A DNA stretch of 42,613 bases. Source: JBBQTQ01 sp038213135. GTDB taxonomy: Bacteria; Actinomycetota; Thermoleophilia; Gaiellales; Gaiellaceae. The DNA lies in the NCBI GenBank assembly GCA_038213135.1, contig JBBQTQ010000012.1:1-42613 (forward strand), given 5' to 3'. The notes beneath the pieces were generated by a model. That model was not told the origin of the DNA. It saw nothing but the letters and a program-made list of their open reading frames with translations, and made no database searches. This document shows, in pieces, positions 14,884-22,443 of the stretch. The position numbers and the translations under genes are program-made. The stretch's first letter is position 1. Each line of letters starts with the position of its first letter.

Positions 14884-15542
14884 GGCGCCGGCTCTACCTG
14901 ATGCGCCACGGCGCGGTCTCCTACTTCGCCGACGGGCACGTCGCCTCGCCGGACGAGGTGGTCCTGACCGCGGAGGGGAGGGAGCAGGCCCGCGCGGCCG
15001 CGGAGGCGCTTACCGGGGTGCGGTTCGACCGTGTGCTGACGAGCGGGCTGCCTCGGGCCATCGAAACCGCTGCCATCGTCGCGCCGGGCGTGGAGCCGGA
15101 GGTGTGGCCGGAGCTGCGCGAGCTGAAGGGCGGCCGGCTCAGCGAGATCCCCGGTGATCAGCTCGAGGTCGTCTTCACGCGTGCGTTTCGCGGGGCGCTG
15201 TCGGAGGACACCCGCTTCCTTGGGGGCGAGACGATCGGCGAGCTGCTCGACCGCGTCCTGCCGGCTCTCGAGCGATTCGTGGCGGATCCCGGCTGGGACA
15301 TCGCGCTCGCAGTCCTGCACGGCGGTGTCAACCGCGCGATTCTCTCCTGGGCGCTGACCGGGGAGCGCATGTTCCTCGGCGGCTTCGAGCAGGCGCCGGC
15401 CTGCATCAACGTGATCGACGTGGGCGACGAGTGGATTGTCCGCGCGGTCAACCATGTCCCGTACGACCCGGTGCACCTGCGTGGGCGGACGACGACGATG
15501 GAGGATCTCTGGGCCGAGTTCCGGCTGGCGTTCCCTAGCTGA
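14880..15542 (+). CDS. Histidine phosphatase (phosphoglycerate mutase-like) family protein
   Basis: A 220-residue branch-1 histidine phosphatase. The phospho-accepting RHG motif is near the N terminus (LYLMRHGAV, RHG at residues 9-11). An arginine follows in TSGLPRAIETA, and the second catalytic histidine is in AVLHGGVNRAIL. The GTG start overlaps the kinase stop, so kinase and phosphatase are made together. It may remove phosphate from a stalled product of the kinase or act on another phospho-metabolite; sequence does not decide. Its 3' end overlaps the convergent thioesterase remnant by 8 nt. Confidence 0.88.
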   Translation: MRRRLYLMRHGAVSYFADGHVASPDEVVLTAEGREQARAAAEALTGVRFDRVLTSGLPRAIETAAIVAPGVEPEVWPELRELKGGRLSEIPGDQLEVVFTRAFRGALSEDTRFLGGETIGELLDRVLPALERFVADPGWDIALAVLHGGVNRAILSWALTGERMFLGGFEQAPACINVIDVGDEWIVRAVNHVPYDPVHLRGRTTTMEDLWAEFRLAFPS

Positions 15543-15947
15543 GGATCGCCTGGGTCTGGGTGACCCGGGCGACGTGCCGGTCGCCGGCGTGCAGGTCCGT
15601 TTCGATGACGATCGTGGTGCGTCCGCGGTGGAGTGGCCGCGAGCGCGCCTCGACGTAGCCCTCGCGCACCGGCGCGAAGAAGTTCGTCTTCGACTCGATC
15701 GTGGCCGTTCCCGTCGCGCCCTCGGGCAGGTTGAGGAAGGCGCAGAAGCCGCCGGTCGAGTCGGCGAGCGCCATCAGGACGCCGCCGTGGAGCAGGCCAC
15801 CGGACGTGCAGAGGCTCTCGTCCCAGGCAAGCCGGCTGGGACCTCCTCGGGCGCCGCGGCGACGAACTCCATCTCGAGCGTCGCGGCGAGCGGCATCGCC
15901 TCCCGCACCGACTCGTTCAGCTCGTCCACGATGGCTCGGGCGGACAC
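15535..15947 (-). pseudogene. PaaI-type hotdog thioesterase gene with one frameshift
   Basis: From GTG 15947 the minus strand reads SARAIVDELNESVREAMPLAA and on to MEFVAAAPEEV. Homology-like sequence continues one frame over near 15840 with LAWDESLCTSGGLLHGGVLM, where HGG is the hotdog motif, and ends TQTQAILS at 15535. One missing base (or two extra) at the CCAGCCGG stretch joins them into a ~137-residue PaaI-like thioesterase, which would hydrolyse acyl-CoA. The start codon lies inside the 16-bp perfect hairpin. The downstream piece alone lacks a good start. Either a recent frameshift or a base-calling error; a second intact thioesterase lies at 23872-24285. Confidence 0.75.
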
Positions 15948-15974
15948 GGCCGGGGTCAGACCCCGGCCGTGTCC
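15942..15974. repeat. 16-bp perfect palindrome with 1-nt loop
   Basis: GGACACGGCCGGGGTC (15942-15957), a single A, then the exact complement (15959-15974). It spans the stop codon of the alpha/beta hydrolase gene (15956-15958) and the start of the thioesterase remnant (15947), both on the minus strand. The GGGGTCAGACCCC core and GTGTCCCC flank resemble the other dispersed hairpins in this window. Confidence 0.8.
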
Positions 15975-16768
15975 CCTTCGGGCACGTTGAGGTCGACGGA
16001 GGAGAGGAAGTTCTTAGCGAGCTCGTTGAGCTCGCCGGGGCGTTCCAGCATGACGTAGTGGCCGATCCCGCGCAAGATGGCCAATTCGGCCCCCGGGACT
16101 CGGCGCGCGATCCCCTCGCCGTTCGGGAGCGGGACGACTCTGTCGGCGTCGCCGTGGATGACGAGCGTCGGCGTCGAGATCTCCTCGACCGGCGAGCCGC
16201 GCAGCACCCACTCGGTCGCCGCGTCGTACTGGGCGCGCCAGCACTCCGGCGGCGTCGGGTGCTCGAGGCGGGCCGCGACGAACTCCTCGTAGCGCTCCGG
16301 ATGCGCCTCGGCCCAGCCGACCGCGAACGACAGGGGCATCGTCGCGCGCGCGTACTCCTCCGGAGGACGGCCGGCATTGGCGAGCCAGACATCCAGGGTC
16401 GCCGAAGGATTCGGCTCGTGCGTCGGCACGCCTGCACCCGTCCCGACCAGCACGAGCGACCGCACGAGCTCCGGCCGGCGCAGCGCGAGCGTCTGCGCGA
16501 TGTAGCCGCCCATCGAGTGCCCGAGCACGTCGGCGCGCTCCACGCCGAGACCGTCCAGCACCGTGGCCGCGTCGTCGGCCAGTAGCTCGATCGAGTACGG
16601 CCCCGCGGGCTTGAACGAGCGCCCCGTGCCGCGATTGTCGAAAACGATCACCCGCCGCCCCGCGAGGCCGTCGCGGTGGAAGCGCGAGACCCAGGACGAC
16701 TGCCCGAGCCCCTGGATCAGGAGCAGCGGCGGGCCCTTGCCGAACTCCTCGACGTGGAGGTCTGTCAT
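15956..16768 (-). CDS. Alpha/beta hydrolase
   Basis: A 270-residue serine alpha/beta hydrolase. It has an early oxyanion segment (LLLIQGLGQSSW), DNRGTGRS near residue 45, nucleophile elbow GHSMGG near 90, an acid in IHGDADRVVPL, and His in GIGHYVMLERPGE. This pattern occurs in 3-oxoadipate enol-lactonase, esterase and C-C hydrolase-like proteins, so the substrate is uncertain. Its last codons and stop are made by the palindromic repeat at 15942-15974, and it may have been shortened or extended there. It lies between the thiolase and thioesterase genes on the same strand, separated from the thiolase by another hairpin. Confidence 0.86.
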   Translation of the reverse strand: MTDLHVEEFGKGPPLLLIQGLGQSSWVSRFHRDGLAGRRVIVFDNRGTGRSFKPAGPYSIELLADDAATVLDGLGVERADVLGHSMGGYIAQTLALRRPELVRSLVLVGTGAGVPTHEPNPSATLDVWLANAGRPPEEYARATMPLSFAVGWAEAHPERYEEFVAARLEHPTPPECWRAQYDAATEWVLRGSPVEEISTPTLVIHGDADRVVPLPNGEGIARRVPGAELAILRGIGHYVMLERPGELNELAKNFLSSVDLNVPEGDTAGV

Positions 16769-16778
16769 GTCACCACGT

Positions 16779-16807
16779 GAGGGACAGGCCTGCGAGGCCT
16801 GTCCCTC
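16779..16807. repeat. Perfect GAGGGACAGGCCT hairpin, dispersed repeat family
   Basis: A 13-bp stem (16779-16791 with 16795-16807) and a 3-nt loop GCG, nearly identical to 13816-13844. It fills the gap between the thiolase stop (16835) and the hydrolase start (16768), ending 10 nt before that ATG. It could terminate the thiolase transcript or fold in the hydrolase leader. Confidence 0.8.
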
Positions 16808-16834
16808 GATCTCGCCGCAGGTCGAGTCGCACGC

Positions 16835-17998
16835 TCAGGCAAGCCGCTCGACGATCATCGCCATGCCCTGGCCGCCGCCGACGCACATCGTCTCCAGGCC
16901 GATCGTGCCGTCAACCGAGTCGAGGCCGTTGAGCAGCGTGCACATGATCCGCGCGCCCGTCATCCCGTAAGGATGCCCCAGCGCGATCGCGCCGCCGTGC
17001 GGGTTGAGCTTCTCGCCGAACGGATCCATCCCCACCTCGCGGCAGACGGGCAGCACCTGCGCCGCGAAGGCCTCGTTCAGCTCCATCACGTCCACGTCCT
17101 CGATCGTCATTCCTGCGCCTGCCAGCACCTTCCGCACCGCCTCGATCGGCCCGACGCCCATGATCTCCGGGGCCACGCCCGAGACGGACGAGGCGACGAT
17201 CCGCGCCCGCGGCCGGATCCCGAGCTCCTGCGCCCGCTTCTCGCTCATCACAACGACGGCCGCGGCGCCGTCGTTCAAGGGGCAGGCGTTCCCGGCGGTC
17301 ACCTTGCCGCCCGGCAGGAATGCGGGCTCGAGCTCGGCGAGCTTCTCCAGGGTCGACGATGCGCGCGGCCCGTCGTCCTTCTCGACCACTGTCCCATCCG
17401 CCTTCGTGTACGGCGTCAGCTCGCGGTCGAAGAAGCCGTCGCCTTGCGCAGCGACCGCCCGCTCCTGCGAGCGCTGCGCGAACCGGTCCATCTCGTCGCG
17501 CTCGATCTCCCAGCGCCGGGCGACGTTCTCGGCCGTGAGGCCCATCGGGATGTAGACGTTCGCGATCTCGGCGTCGTCGCCCATCAGCTTCGGGTGCAGC
17601 TCGTCCGTGTCCTTCGGGTAGCCCGAGACCTGCGAGATCGACTCCACTCCGGCGGCGACGAACGCGTCCCCCTCGCCGGCCTTGATCGCGTGGAGGGCCA
17701 TGCGGATCGTCTGCAGGCTCGACGCGCAGAACCGGTTGACGGTCGTCCCGGGAACGGTGTCCGGCAAGCCCGCGAGCAGCGCCACGCGCCGCCCCAGGTT
17801 CATACCCTGCTTCTCCTGGGGGAAGCCGCAGCCGACGATCACGTCCACGACCTCGGCGGGATCGAGCTCGGGCACCTTGTCCAGCGCCGACCGGATCGCG
17901 AACGCGGCCAGGTCGTCCGGCCGGACGTCCGCGAGCGAACCCCTCCCGGCCCTCCCGATCGGGGTACGCGCGGCGGCGACGATGACGGCTTCGGGCAT
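16835..17998 (-). CDS. Thiolase (acetyl-CoA acyltransferase)
   Basis: A 387-residue degradative-type thiolase that cleaves 3-oxoacyl-CoA to acetyl-CoA and a shortened acyl-CoA. The nucleophile is Cys91 in NRFCASSLQT. The His motif is GGAIALGHPYGMTGAR, and the second cysteine is in MCVGGGQG near the C terminus. Insert residues (GYPKDTDELHPKLMG) fit the fatty-acid/3-ketoacyl type. ATG 17998 has an AGGAG sequence just upstream. The upstream gene, 11 nt away, is an acyl-CoA dehydrogenase, giving first and last steps of a beta-oxidation turn in one operon. Chain-length preference is unknown. Confidence 0.93.
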   Translation of the reverse strand: MPEAVIVAAARTPIGRAGRGSLADVRPDDLAAFAIRSALDKVPELDPAEVVDVIVGCGFPQEKQGMNLGRRVALLAGLPDTVPGTTVNRFCASSLQTIRMALHAIKAGEGDAFVAAGVESISQVSGYPKDTDELHPKLMGDDAEIANVYIPMGLTAENVARRWEIERDEMDRFAQRSQERAVAAQGDGFFDRELTPYTKADGTVVEKDDGPRASSTLEKLAELEPAFLPGGKVTAGNACPLNDGAAAVVVMSEKRAQELGIRPRARIVASSVSGVAPEIMGVGPIEAVRKVLAGAGMTIEDVDVMELNEAFAAQVLPVCREVGMDPFGEKLNPHGGAIALGHPYGMTGARIMCTLLNGLDSVDGTIGLETMCVGGGQGMAMIVERLA

Positions 17999-18009
17999 CT
18001 CCACTCCTC

Positions 18010-19161
18010 TCAGACGAATGCGTTCTCGCCGGTCAGCGCTCGGCCGATCAGCAGCTTCTGGATCTGGCTCGTCCCCTCGTAGAGCGTCGTCACCCGCGCG
18101 TCGCGCAGGTACTTGCCCACCGGGAACTCGTCGACGTAACCGTAACCGCCGTGGACCTGGATCGCGTTGTTCGCGGCGCGTACGGCCGCCTCGCTCGCGA
18201 AGTACTTGGCGGTGGACGCGGCGACGCCGTACGGCTCCCCCGCGTCCGCGAGCAGCGCGGCGCGCCAGGTCAGGAGCCGCGCCGCCTCGGCGTCGACGGC
18301 CATCTCGGCGATCAGCTCCTGGACGAGCTGGAACTTGGCGATCGGCCGGCCGAACTGCGTACGCTCCGCCGCGTAGGCGACCGAGGCGTCGACGCAGCCC
18401 TGGCAGATCCCGACGCAGCCCGCCGCGAGCGAGATGCGCCCCGCGTCGAGGGCGGACATGGCCACCTTGAAGCCCGCTCCCTCGTCGCCGAGCCGCGCGT
18501 CGTCGGGCACCCGCACCGACTCGAGGAACAACTCGCCCGTGTCCTGTGAGCGCAGCCCGAGCTTGCCGTCGATCTTGCGCGAGCTGAAGCCCGGCGAGTC
18601 GGTCGGGACGAGAAAGCACGTGATCCCGCGCGGCCCCTCGCCGCCTGTCCGCGCGAAGACGAGCGCCACCTTCGCCCAGGTGCCGAGCGTGATGAAGATC
18701 TTCGAGCCGGTCAGCAGCCAGTCCGCGCCGTCGCGCTCGGCCCGCGTCTCGAGGCTCGCCGGATCGGAGCCGTGCCCGGGCTCGGTGAGCGCGTAGCAGC
18801 CGAGCGCCTCGCCCGAGCACATGCCAGGGAGCCACTGGCGGCGCTGTTCCTCGCTGCCCCACCTCGCGATCGTCTTTCCCGCCAGGCCGTTCGTGACGGA
18901 GACGATCCCGCGCACTGATGAGTCTGCACGCCCGAGCTCCTCCATGAGCAGGCAGTACGAGACCGAGTCCAGCCCCAGGCCGCCGTACTCCTCGGGGAGC
19001 GCCGCGCCGAGGAAGCCGAGCTCGGCGAGCTTCCCCACGATCGCCGGATCCATCCGCTCCGAACGGTCCCAGTCGGCCGCGTACGGCGCGACCTCGCGCT
19101 CGAGGAACTCGCGCGCCGTCCGCCGAATCAGCTCTTGCTCGTTGGTCGGCGTGAAGTCCAT
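18010..19161 (-). CDS. Acyl-CoA dehydrogenase, short/branched-chain type
   Basis: A 383-residue canonical acyl-CoA dehydrogenase. It has PEEYGGLGLDSVSY near residue 56, the flavin-site ALTEPGHGSDPASLET, TGSKIFIT, AERTQFGRPIAKFQ, QVHGGYGYVDEFPV and the catalytic Glu362 in LYEGTSQIQ. The normally placed base sets it apart from the isovaleryl-type enzyme at 4708-5799. It should oxidise straight or 2-methyl-branched acyl-CoAs with electron transfer flavoprotein as acceptor. It precedes the thiolase by 11 nt. Upstream is a terminator-like hairpin, so it may be transcribed partly by read-through from the Liv operon or from its own promoter. Confidence 0.93.
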   Translation of the reverse strand: MDFTPTNEQELIRRTAREFLEREVAPYAADWDRSERMDPAIVGKLAELGFLGAALPEEYGGLGLDSVSYCLLMEELGRADSSVRGIVSVTNGLAGKTIARWGSEEQRRQWLPGMCSGEALGCYALTEPGHGSDPASLETRAERDGADWLLTGSKIFITLGTWAKVALVFARTGGEGPRGITCFLVPTDSPGFSSRKIDGKLGLRSQDTGELFLESVRVPDDARLGDEGAGFKVAMSALDAGRISLAAGCVGICQGCVDASVAYAAERTQFGRPIAKFQLVQELIAEMAVDAEAARLLTWRAALLADAGEPYGVAASTAKYFASEAAVRAANNAIQVHGGYGYVDEFPVGKYLRDARVTTLYEGTSQIQKLLIGRALTGENAFV

Positions 19162-19166
19162 GGCTC

Positions 19167-19201
19167 AAAAGGAGCGGGGCCGGCTCTCGCCGACCCCGCT
19201 C
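19167..19201 (-). terminator. Rho-independent-like terminator after livK
   Basis: The hairpin GAGCGGGG (19172-19179) / CCCCGCTC (19194-19201) has an inner GGC/GCC extension. On the minus strand it is followed by CTTTT (19167-19171). It lies 20 nt downstream of the substrate-binding protein stop, in the right orientation, and just before the dehydrogenase start, so it should at least reduce read-through into that gene. Confidence 0.65.
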
Positions 19202-19220
19202 GTTCCGGTTGAAGCTCTTC

Positions 19221-20486
19221 CTACTTTCCGCGCGGGTCGATCGTCGTCCCGAACGGGTTCCACTGCTGGGTCGCCCCGTCGAACCTGATCAGATGCACCT
19301 GCGAGATCGGGAAGGCGTCGATCTTCCCGGTCTTCGTCTTCCCGGTCTTGGTGACTACGCCCGGGAGGGCGAACGGGTTGTCCTTGATGTTCAGGTTGTT
19401 GAGGGTGTGCACGAAGTTCGCACGGGTCAGGTTCGCTCCGGTGTTCCGAAGCGCCTCGACGGTGTCGAAGGCCTTGGCCATCCCGTAGAGGTAGAGGCCG
19501 TTCTTCGGATCGGCGGTCGGCAGGTACTTGGCCATGATCGCGTTGTACTTCTGCATGCCGGCGTCGTTGGCCCAGCTCGGGTTCGCCGGATCCTTCAGGT
19601 AGTAGGCGCTGATCGTGCCGTCGACCTCGGCAGCGCCGGCCAGCTTGACGGCGATCGCCATGAACGTCTGCGTCCCCGAGACCGAGTTGAGGTAGATGTT
19701 CTTCGGCTTCCAGCCGACCTTCGCCGCCGTCGCGTAGGTCGCGATCGTCTTCGAGGGCGTGGCGAAGATCATGAACGTGTCGATGCCCGAAGCCTTCAGG
19801 TCGAGGATCTGCGAGAGGACGCTCGCGTCGGTGACCTCGAAGCTGCGGGAGATGGTCACCTGATCCTTCTTCGCCCCGAGGCCTGCGTACAGGCCGGCGA
19901 CGTAGTCCTTCCCATAGTCGTCGTGCTGGTAGAGGATCCCGATCTTCGCGTTCGGGTCGTTCTTCGCGATGTACCTGCCGTAGAGCGCGCCCTCGGCCTG
20001 GTAGTCAGGCTGCCAGCCGAACGTGTACGGGTACTGCGCGTGGTCGAAGCCCCACGTCGTCGCTCCGGTCGAGACGAAGACCTGCGGCACCTTCTGCTGG
20101 TTCAGGTAGTCACGTACCGCCTGCTGCGGCTCGGTCCCGAGCCCGCCGACCAGCGCGAAGACGTGATCCTGCTCGACGAGCTGGTGCGTCCTCTGGACCG
20201 TGTTCGCGGGGTTGTAGGCGTCGTCGTAGAACTTCCAGATGATCTGGTGCCCGCCCGCGCCGCGCTTGTGGTCGGGTCCCCTGGTGGCATTGGCGTAGCT
20301 GAAGTACGCGGCCATCCCGGACGGGATCGGCGCGTAGCTCGACGCCGGCCCTGTCAACGGGAACGTCCCGCCGAGCGTGACCGTCCGCGAGGTCACGCCG
20401 GGGTCGCTCGCGCTCTTCGCGAACGCACCCATGGCTGCCACGGCAGCGACGACGAGCGCCGCTACCAGGAAAAGCTTCCTTCGCAT
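19221..20486 (-). CDS. livK: Branched-chain amino acid-type ABC transporter substrate-binding protein
   Basis: A 421-residue secreted type I periplasmic-binding-fold protein. It begins with a signal peptide (basic MRRK, hydrophobic core to about residue 22, cleavage likely near AFAKSA). No lipobox cysteine is obvious. The fold is recognisable from VTLGGTFPLTGPASSYAPI, LVGGLGTEPQQAV and the YQHDDYGKDYVAGL segment. Family members bind leucine/valine, but also amides, aromatic acids and other compounds, so the ligand is open. The start has a strong Shine-Dalgarno (AAGGAGGAGG). A ~100-nt gap upstream with a weak promoter suggests extra transcription of this most abundant component. A terminator follows. 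Confidence 0.92.
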   Translation of the reverse strand: MRRKLFLVAALVVAAVAAMGAFAKSASDPGVTSRTVTLGGTFPLTGPASSYAPIPSGMAAYFSYANATRGPDHKRGAGGHQIIWKFYDDAYNPANTVQRTHQLVEQDHVFALVGGLGTEPQQAVRDYLNQQKVPQVFVSTGATTWGFDHAQYPYTFGWQPDYQAEGALYGRYIAKNDPNAKIGILYQHDDYGKDYVAGLYAGLGAKKDQVTISRSFEVTDASVLSQILDLKASGIDTFMIFATPSKTIATYATAAKVGWKPKNIYLNSVSGTQTFMAIAVKLAGAAEVDGTISAYYLKDPANPSWANDAGMQKYNAIMAKYLPTADPKNGLYLYGMAKAFDTVEALRNTGANLTRANFVHTLNNLNIKDNPFALPGVVTKTGKTKTGKIDAFPISQVHLIRFDGATQQWNPFGTTIDPRGK

Positions 20487-20539
20487 TCCTCCTCCTTCGG
20501 AGATGTTCCATCCCTGAGATTCTCGACTGATGGCCTTTT

Positions 20540-20566
20540 GTAGTACGTGTGAGGCTTACGAGTCAA
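20540..20566 (-). promoter_or_regulatory. Possible livK promoter
   Basis: On the minus strand TTGACT (20566-20561) is followed after 15 nt by TACTAC (20545-20540). The spacing is short for sigma-70, so support is weak. The position, in the only sizeable gap of the Liv operon, makes an internal promoter plausible. Confidence 0.3.
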
Positions 20567-20585
20567 GCTGCAAAGCTCACGAAAC

Positions 20586-21560
20586 CTACTCCGATCGTGG
20601 GTCTTTTGTCGCCTTGGGACGCAATTGCCTTACCCGCCCGCCGAGCTGGTGGAGCAGACCGGCGGCGCCGTAGGGCATCGCGAACAGCACCGCGAGCAGG
20701 ATGAACCCGTAGATGACGGTCGGCGCCTGGTTGTTGATCTTCTCGGCGTAGAGCGGCACGAACTCGATGAACAGTGCCCCGAAGACCATCCCCGTCAGCG
20801 AGCCGAGCCCACCCAGCACCGCGCCGGTGAGCAGCAGGATCGAGAGTGAGATCGGGAACGTGTCCGGGTTGACGTAGGCGATCGAGATCGCGAGCAGCGC
20901 CCCCGCGACCCCGGCGTACGCGGCCGCGATTCCGAACGCGATCGTCTTGTAGCGGGCGAGGCTGACGCCGTAGGAGACCGCGGCGATCGGGGCGTCGCGC
21001 ACCATCCGGAACGAGCGGCCGAGGCTCCCGCGGAGCAGAAGCCAGGCGAGGAGGAGCATCAGCAGCGCGGTGCCCCAGACGAGGTAATAGAGCCAGACGT
21101 TTGTCGAAAGGCCCGAGATCGGTGAGGACGGCAGCGTCAGCGACTTGCCGCCTCCGCCGCCGGTGAAGGCGTAGTTCTTGGCGATCAGGACGATTGCGAT
21201 TGCGAGGCCAAAGGTGGCGAGCGCGAGATAGACGCCTGAGAGCCGCAGCGCCGGGAACCCGAAAGCGAAGCCGATCAGCCCGGCGACGATTCCGGCGATC
21301 GGGATCGTCCAGTAGACGCTGACGCCGTGGTCGTGGCTCAGGATCGCGGTCGTGTAGGCGCCGATCGCCATGAAGGCACCATGGCCGAGTGAGATCTGGC
21401 CGCTGTAGCCCGTCACGACGTTCAGGCCGACGATCGCGATGAAGTAGATGCCCACGAACGCGAACTGGAAGGAGTGAAAGTGGCTGATCCCCGCCGGCAG
21501 GAAGGCGGCGAGCGCCAGCGCCGCGAGCAGCGTGCCTCCGCGGACTGCGCGCCCCGTCAA
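20586..21560 (-). CDS. livM: Branched-chain ABC transporter permease, LivM type
   Basis: A 324-residue polytopic membrane protein. The LivM signature GLNVVTGYSGQISLGHGAFMAIGAY lies in the first third (written here as GLNVVTGYSGQ then ISLGHGAFMAIGAY). It is followed by about eight hydrophobic segments and the EAA-like region MVRDAPIAAVSYGVSLARYK, which contacts the ATPases. The C-terminal tail is basic and cytoplasmic. The start is a TTG at 21560 overlapping the livH stop (TTGA), indicating coupled translation. It forms the translocation channel with LivH. The order livG-F-H-M-K differs from the E. coli order and suggests local rearrangement. Confidence 0.92.
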   Translation of the reverse strand: MTGRAVRGGTLLAALALAAFLPAGISHFHSFQFAFVGIYFIAIVGLNVVTGYSGQISLGHGAFMAIGAYTTAILSHDHGVSVYWTIPIAGIVAGLIGFAFGFPALRLSGVYLALATFGLAIAIVLIAKNYAFTGGGGGKSLTLPSSPISGLSTNVWLYYLVWGTALLMLLLAWLLLRGSLGRSFRMVRDAPIAAVSYGVSLARYKTIAFGIAAAYAGVAGALLAISIAYVNPDTFPISLSILLLTGAVLGGLGSLTGMVFGALFIEFVPLYAEKINNQAPTVIYGFILLAVLFAMPYGAAGLLHQLGGRVRQLRPKATKDPRSE

Positions 21561-22441
21561 ACGCGCCTCGCCACAACGCGGCCGAAGAGACCGGCCGGTC
21601 GTACGAGCAGGACGAGAACCAGTACTGCGAGGGCGACGGGCAGCTGCAGCTCGGGCCCGACCGAGTGCACGTAGGCGCTGAGCAGGCTGATGCCCACGCC
21701 GATGAGGTAGGCGCCGGCGACGGCGCCCCACGGGCTGTCGATGCCGCCGAGCACCGCCGCGGCGAACGAGTAAGTCAGCACGATCAGCATAAAGTTCGGC
21801 GTCAGCACCAGTACCGGCGCGGCCATCATCCCGCTGACCGCGCTCAGCATTGCCGCGAGACCCCAGCCGGCGCTCAGCATCAACGCGACCCTGATCCCAA
21901 GCAGCTTGCTCGTGGCGGGTCCGACCGCCGAGGCGCGCATCATCAGGCCCGCACGCGTGAAGCGGAAGAAGAGGAACACCACGAGCACGCAGGCCAGCGA
22001 GACGCCGATGACGCCCAGGTCTTGCGCATTCATGACGACGCCGCCGACGGTGATCACGTCGAGCGGGAACGGGCTCTCGAAGAACTTCTCCTGCGGCGAC
22101 CAGATCCAGCCTGCGGCCCCGTTCAGGATCAAGAGCAGGGCGATCGTCACCATCACGATTGTCAGCTCCGGCCGGCGCTCGAACGGCCTGATCACCACCT
22201 GATGCACCGCGGCGCCGTCGAGGCAGGCGATCACCAGCGTGATCGTGAACGCCAGCCAGTAGGTGATCCCGGCCGAGTAGATCAGCGACCAGGCGACGTA
22301 GGTCAGGAACATCCCCATCTCGCCCTGTGCGAAGTTGACCGTGCCGGTCGCGCGGTGGATCAGGACGAGAGCGAGCGCCAGCGTCGCGTAGATGCCCCCG
22401 TTGGAGAGCCCGGCGACGACGTGTTGGATGAAGTTCGCCAC
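21557..22441 (-). CDS. livH: Branched-chain ABC transporter permease, LivH type
   Basis: A 294-residue permease with LivH landmarks: an N-terminal LSNGGIYATLALALVLIHRATG, NFAQGEMGMF, the RPFERRPEL loop, and AVLGGIDSPWGAVAGAYLIG near the end. About eight transmembrane helices are visible. It pairs with the LivM-like permease, whose start overlaps its stop. It begins 2 nt after the LivF stop. It acts in the inner membrane to import a branched-chain amino acid or similar hydrophobic solute. Confidence 0.92.
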   Translation of the reverse strand: MANFIQHVVAGLSNGGIYATLALALVLIHRATGTVNFAQGEMGMFLTYVAWSLIYSAGITYWLAFTITLVIACLDGAAVHQVVIRPFERRPELTIVMVTIALLLILNGAAGWIWSPQEKFFESPFPLDVITVGGVVMNAQDLGVIGVSLACVLVVFLFFRFTRAGLMMRASAVGPATSKLLGIRVALMLSAGWGLAAMLSAVSGMMAAPVLVLTPNFMLIVLTYSFAAAVLGGIDSPWGAVAGAYLIGVGISLLSAYVHSVGPELQLPVALAVLVLVLLVRPAGLFGRVVARRV

Positions 22442-22443
22442 AG

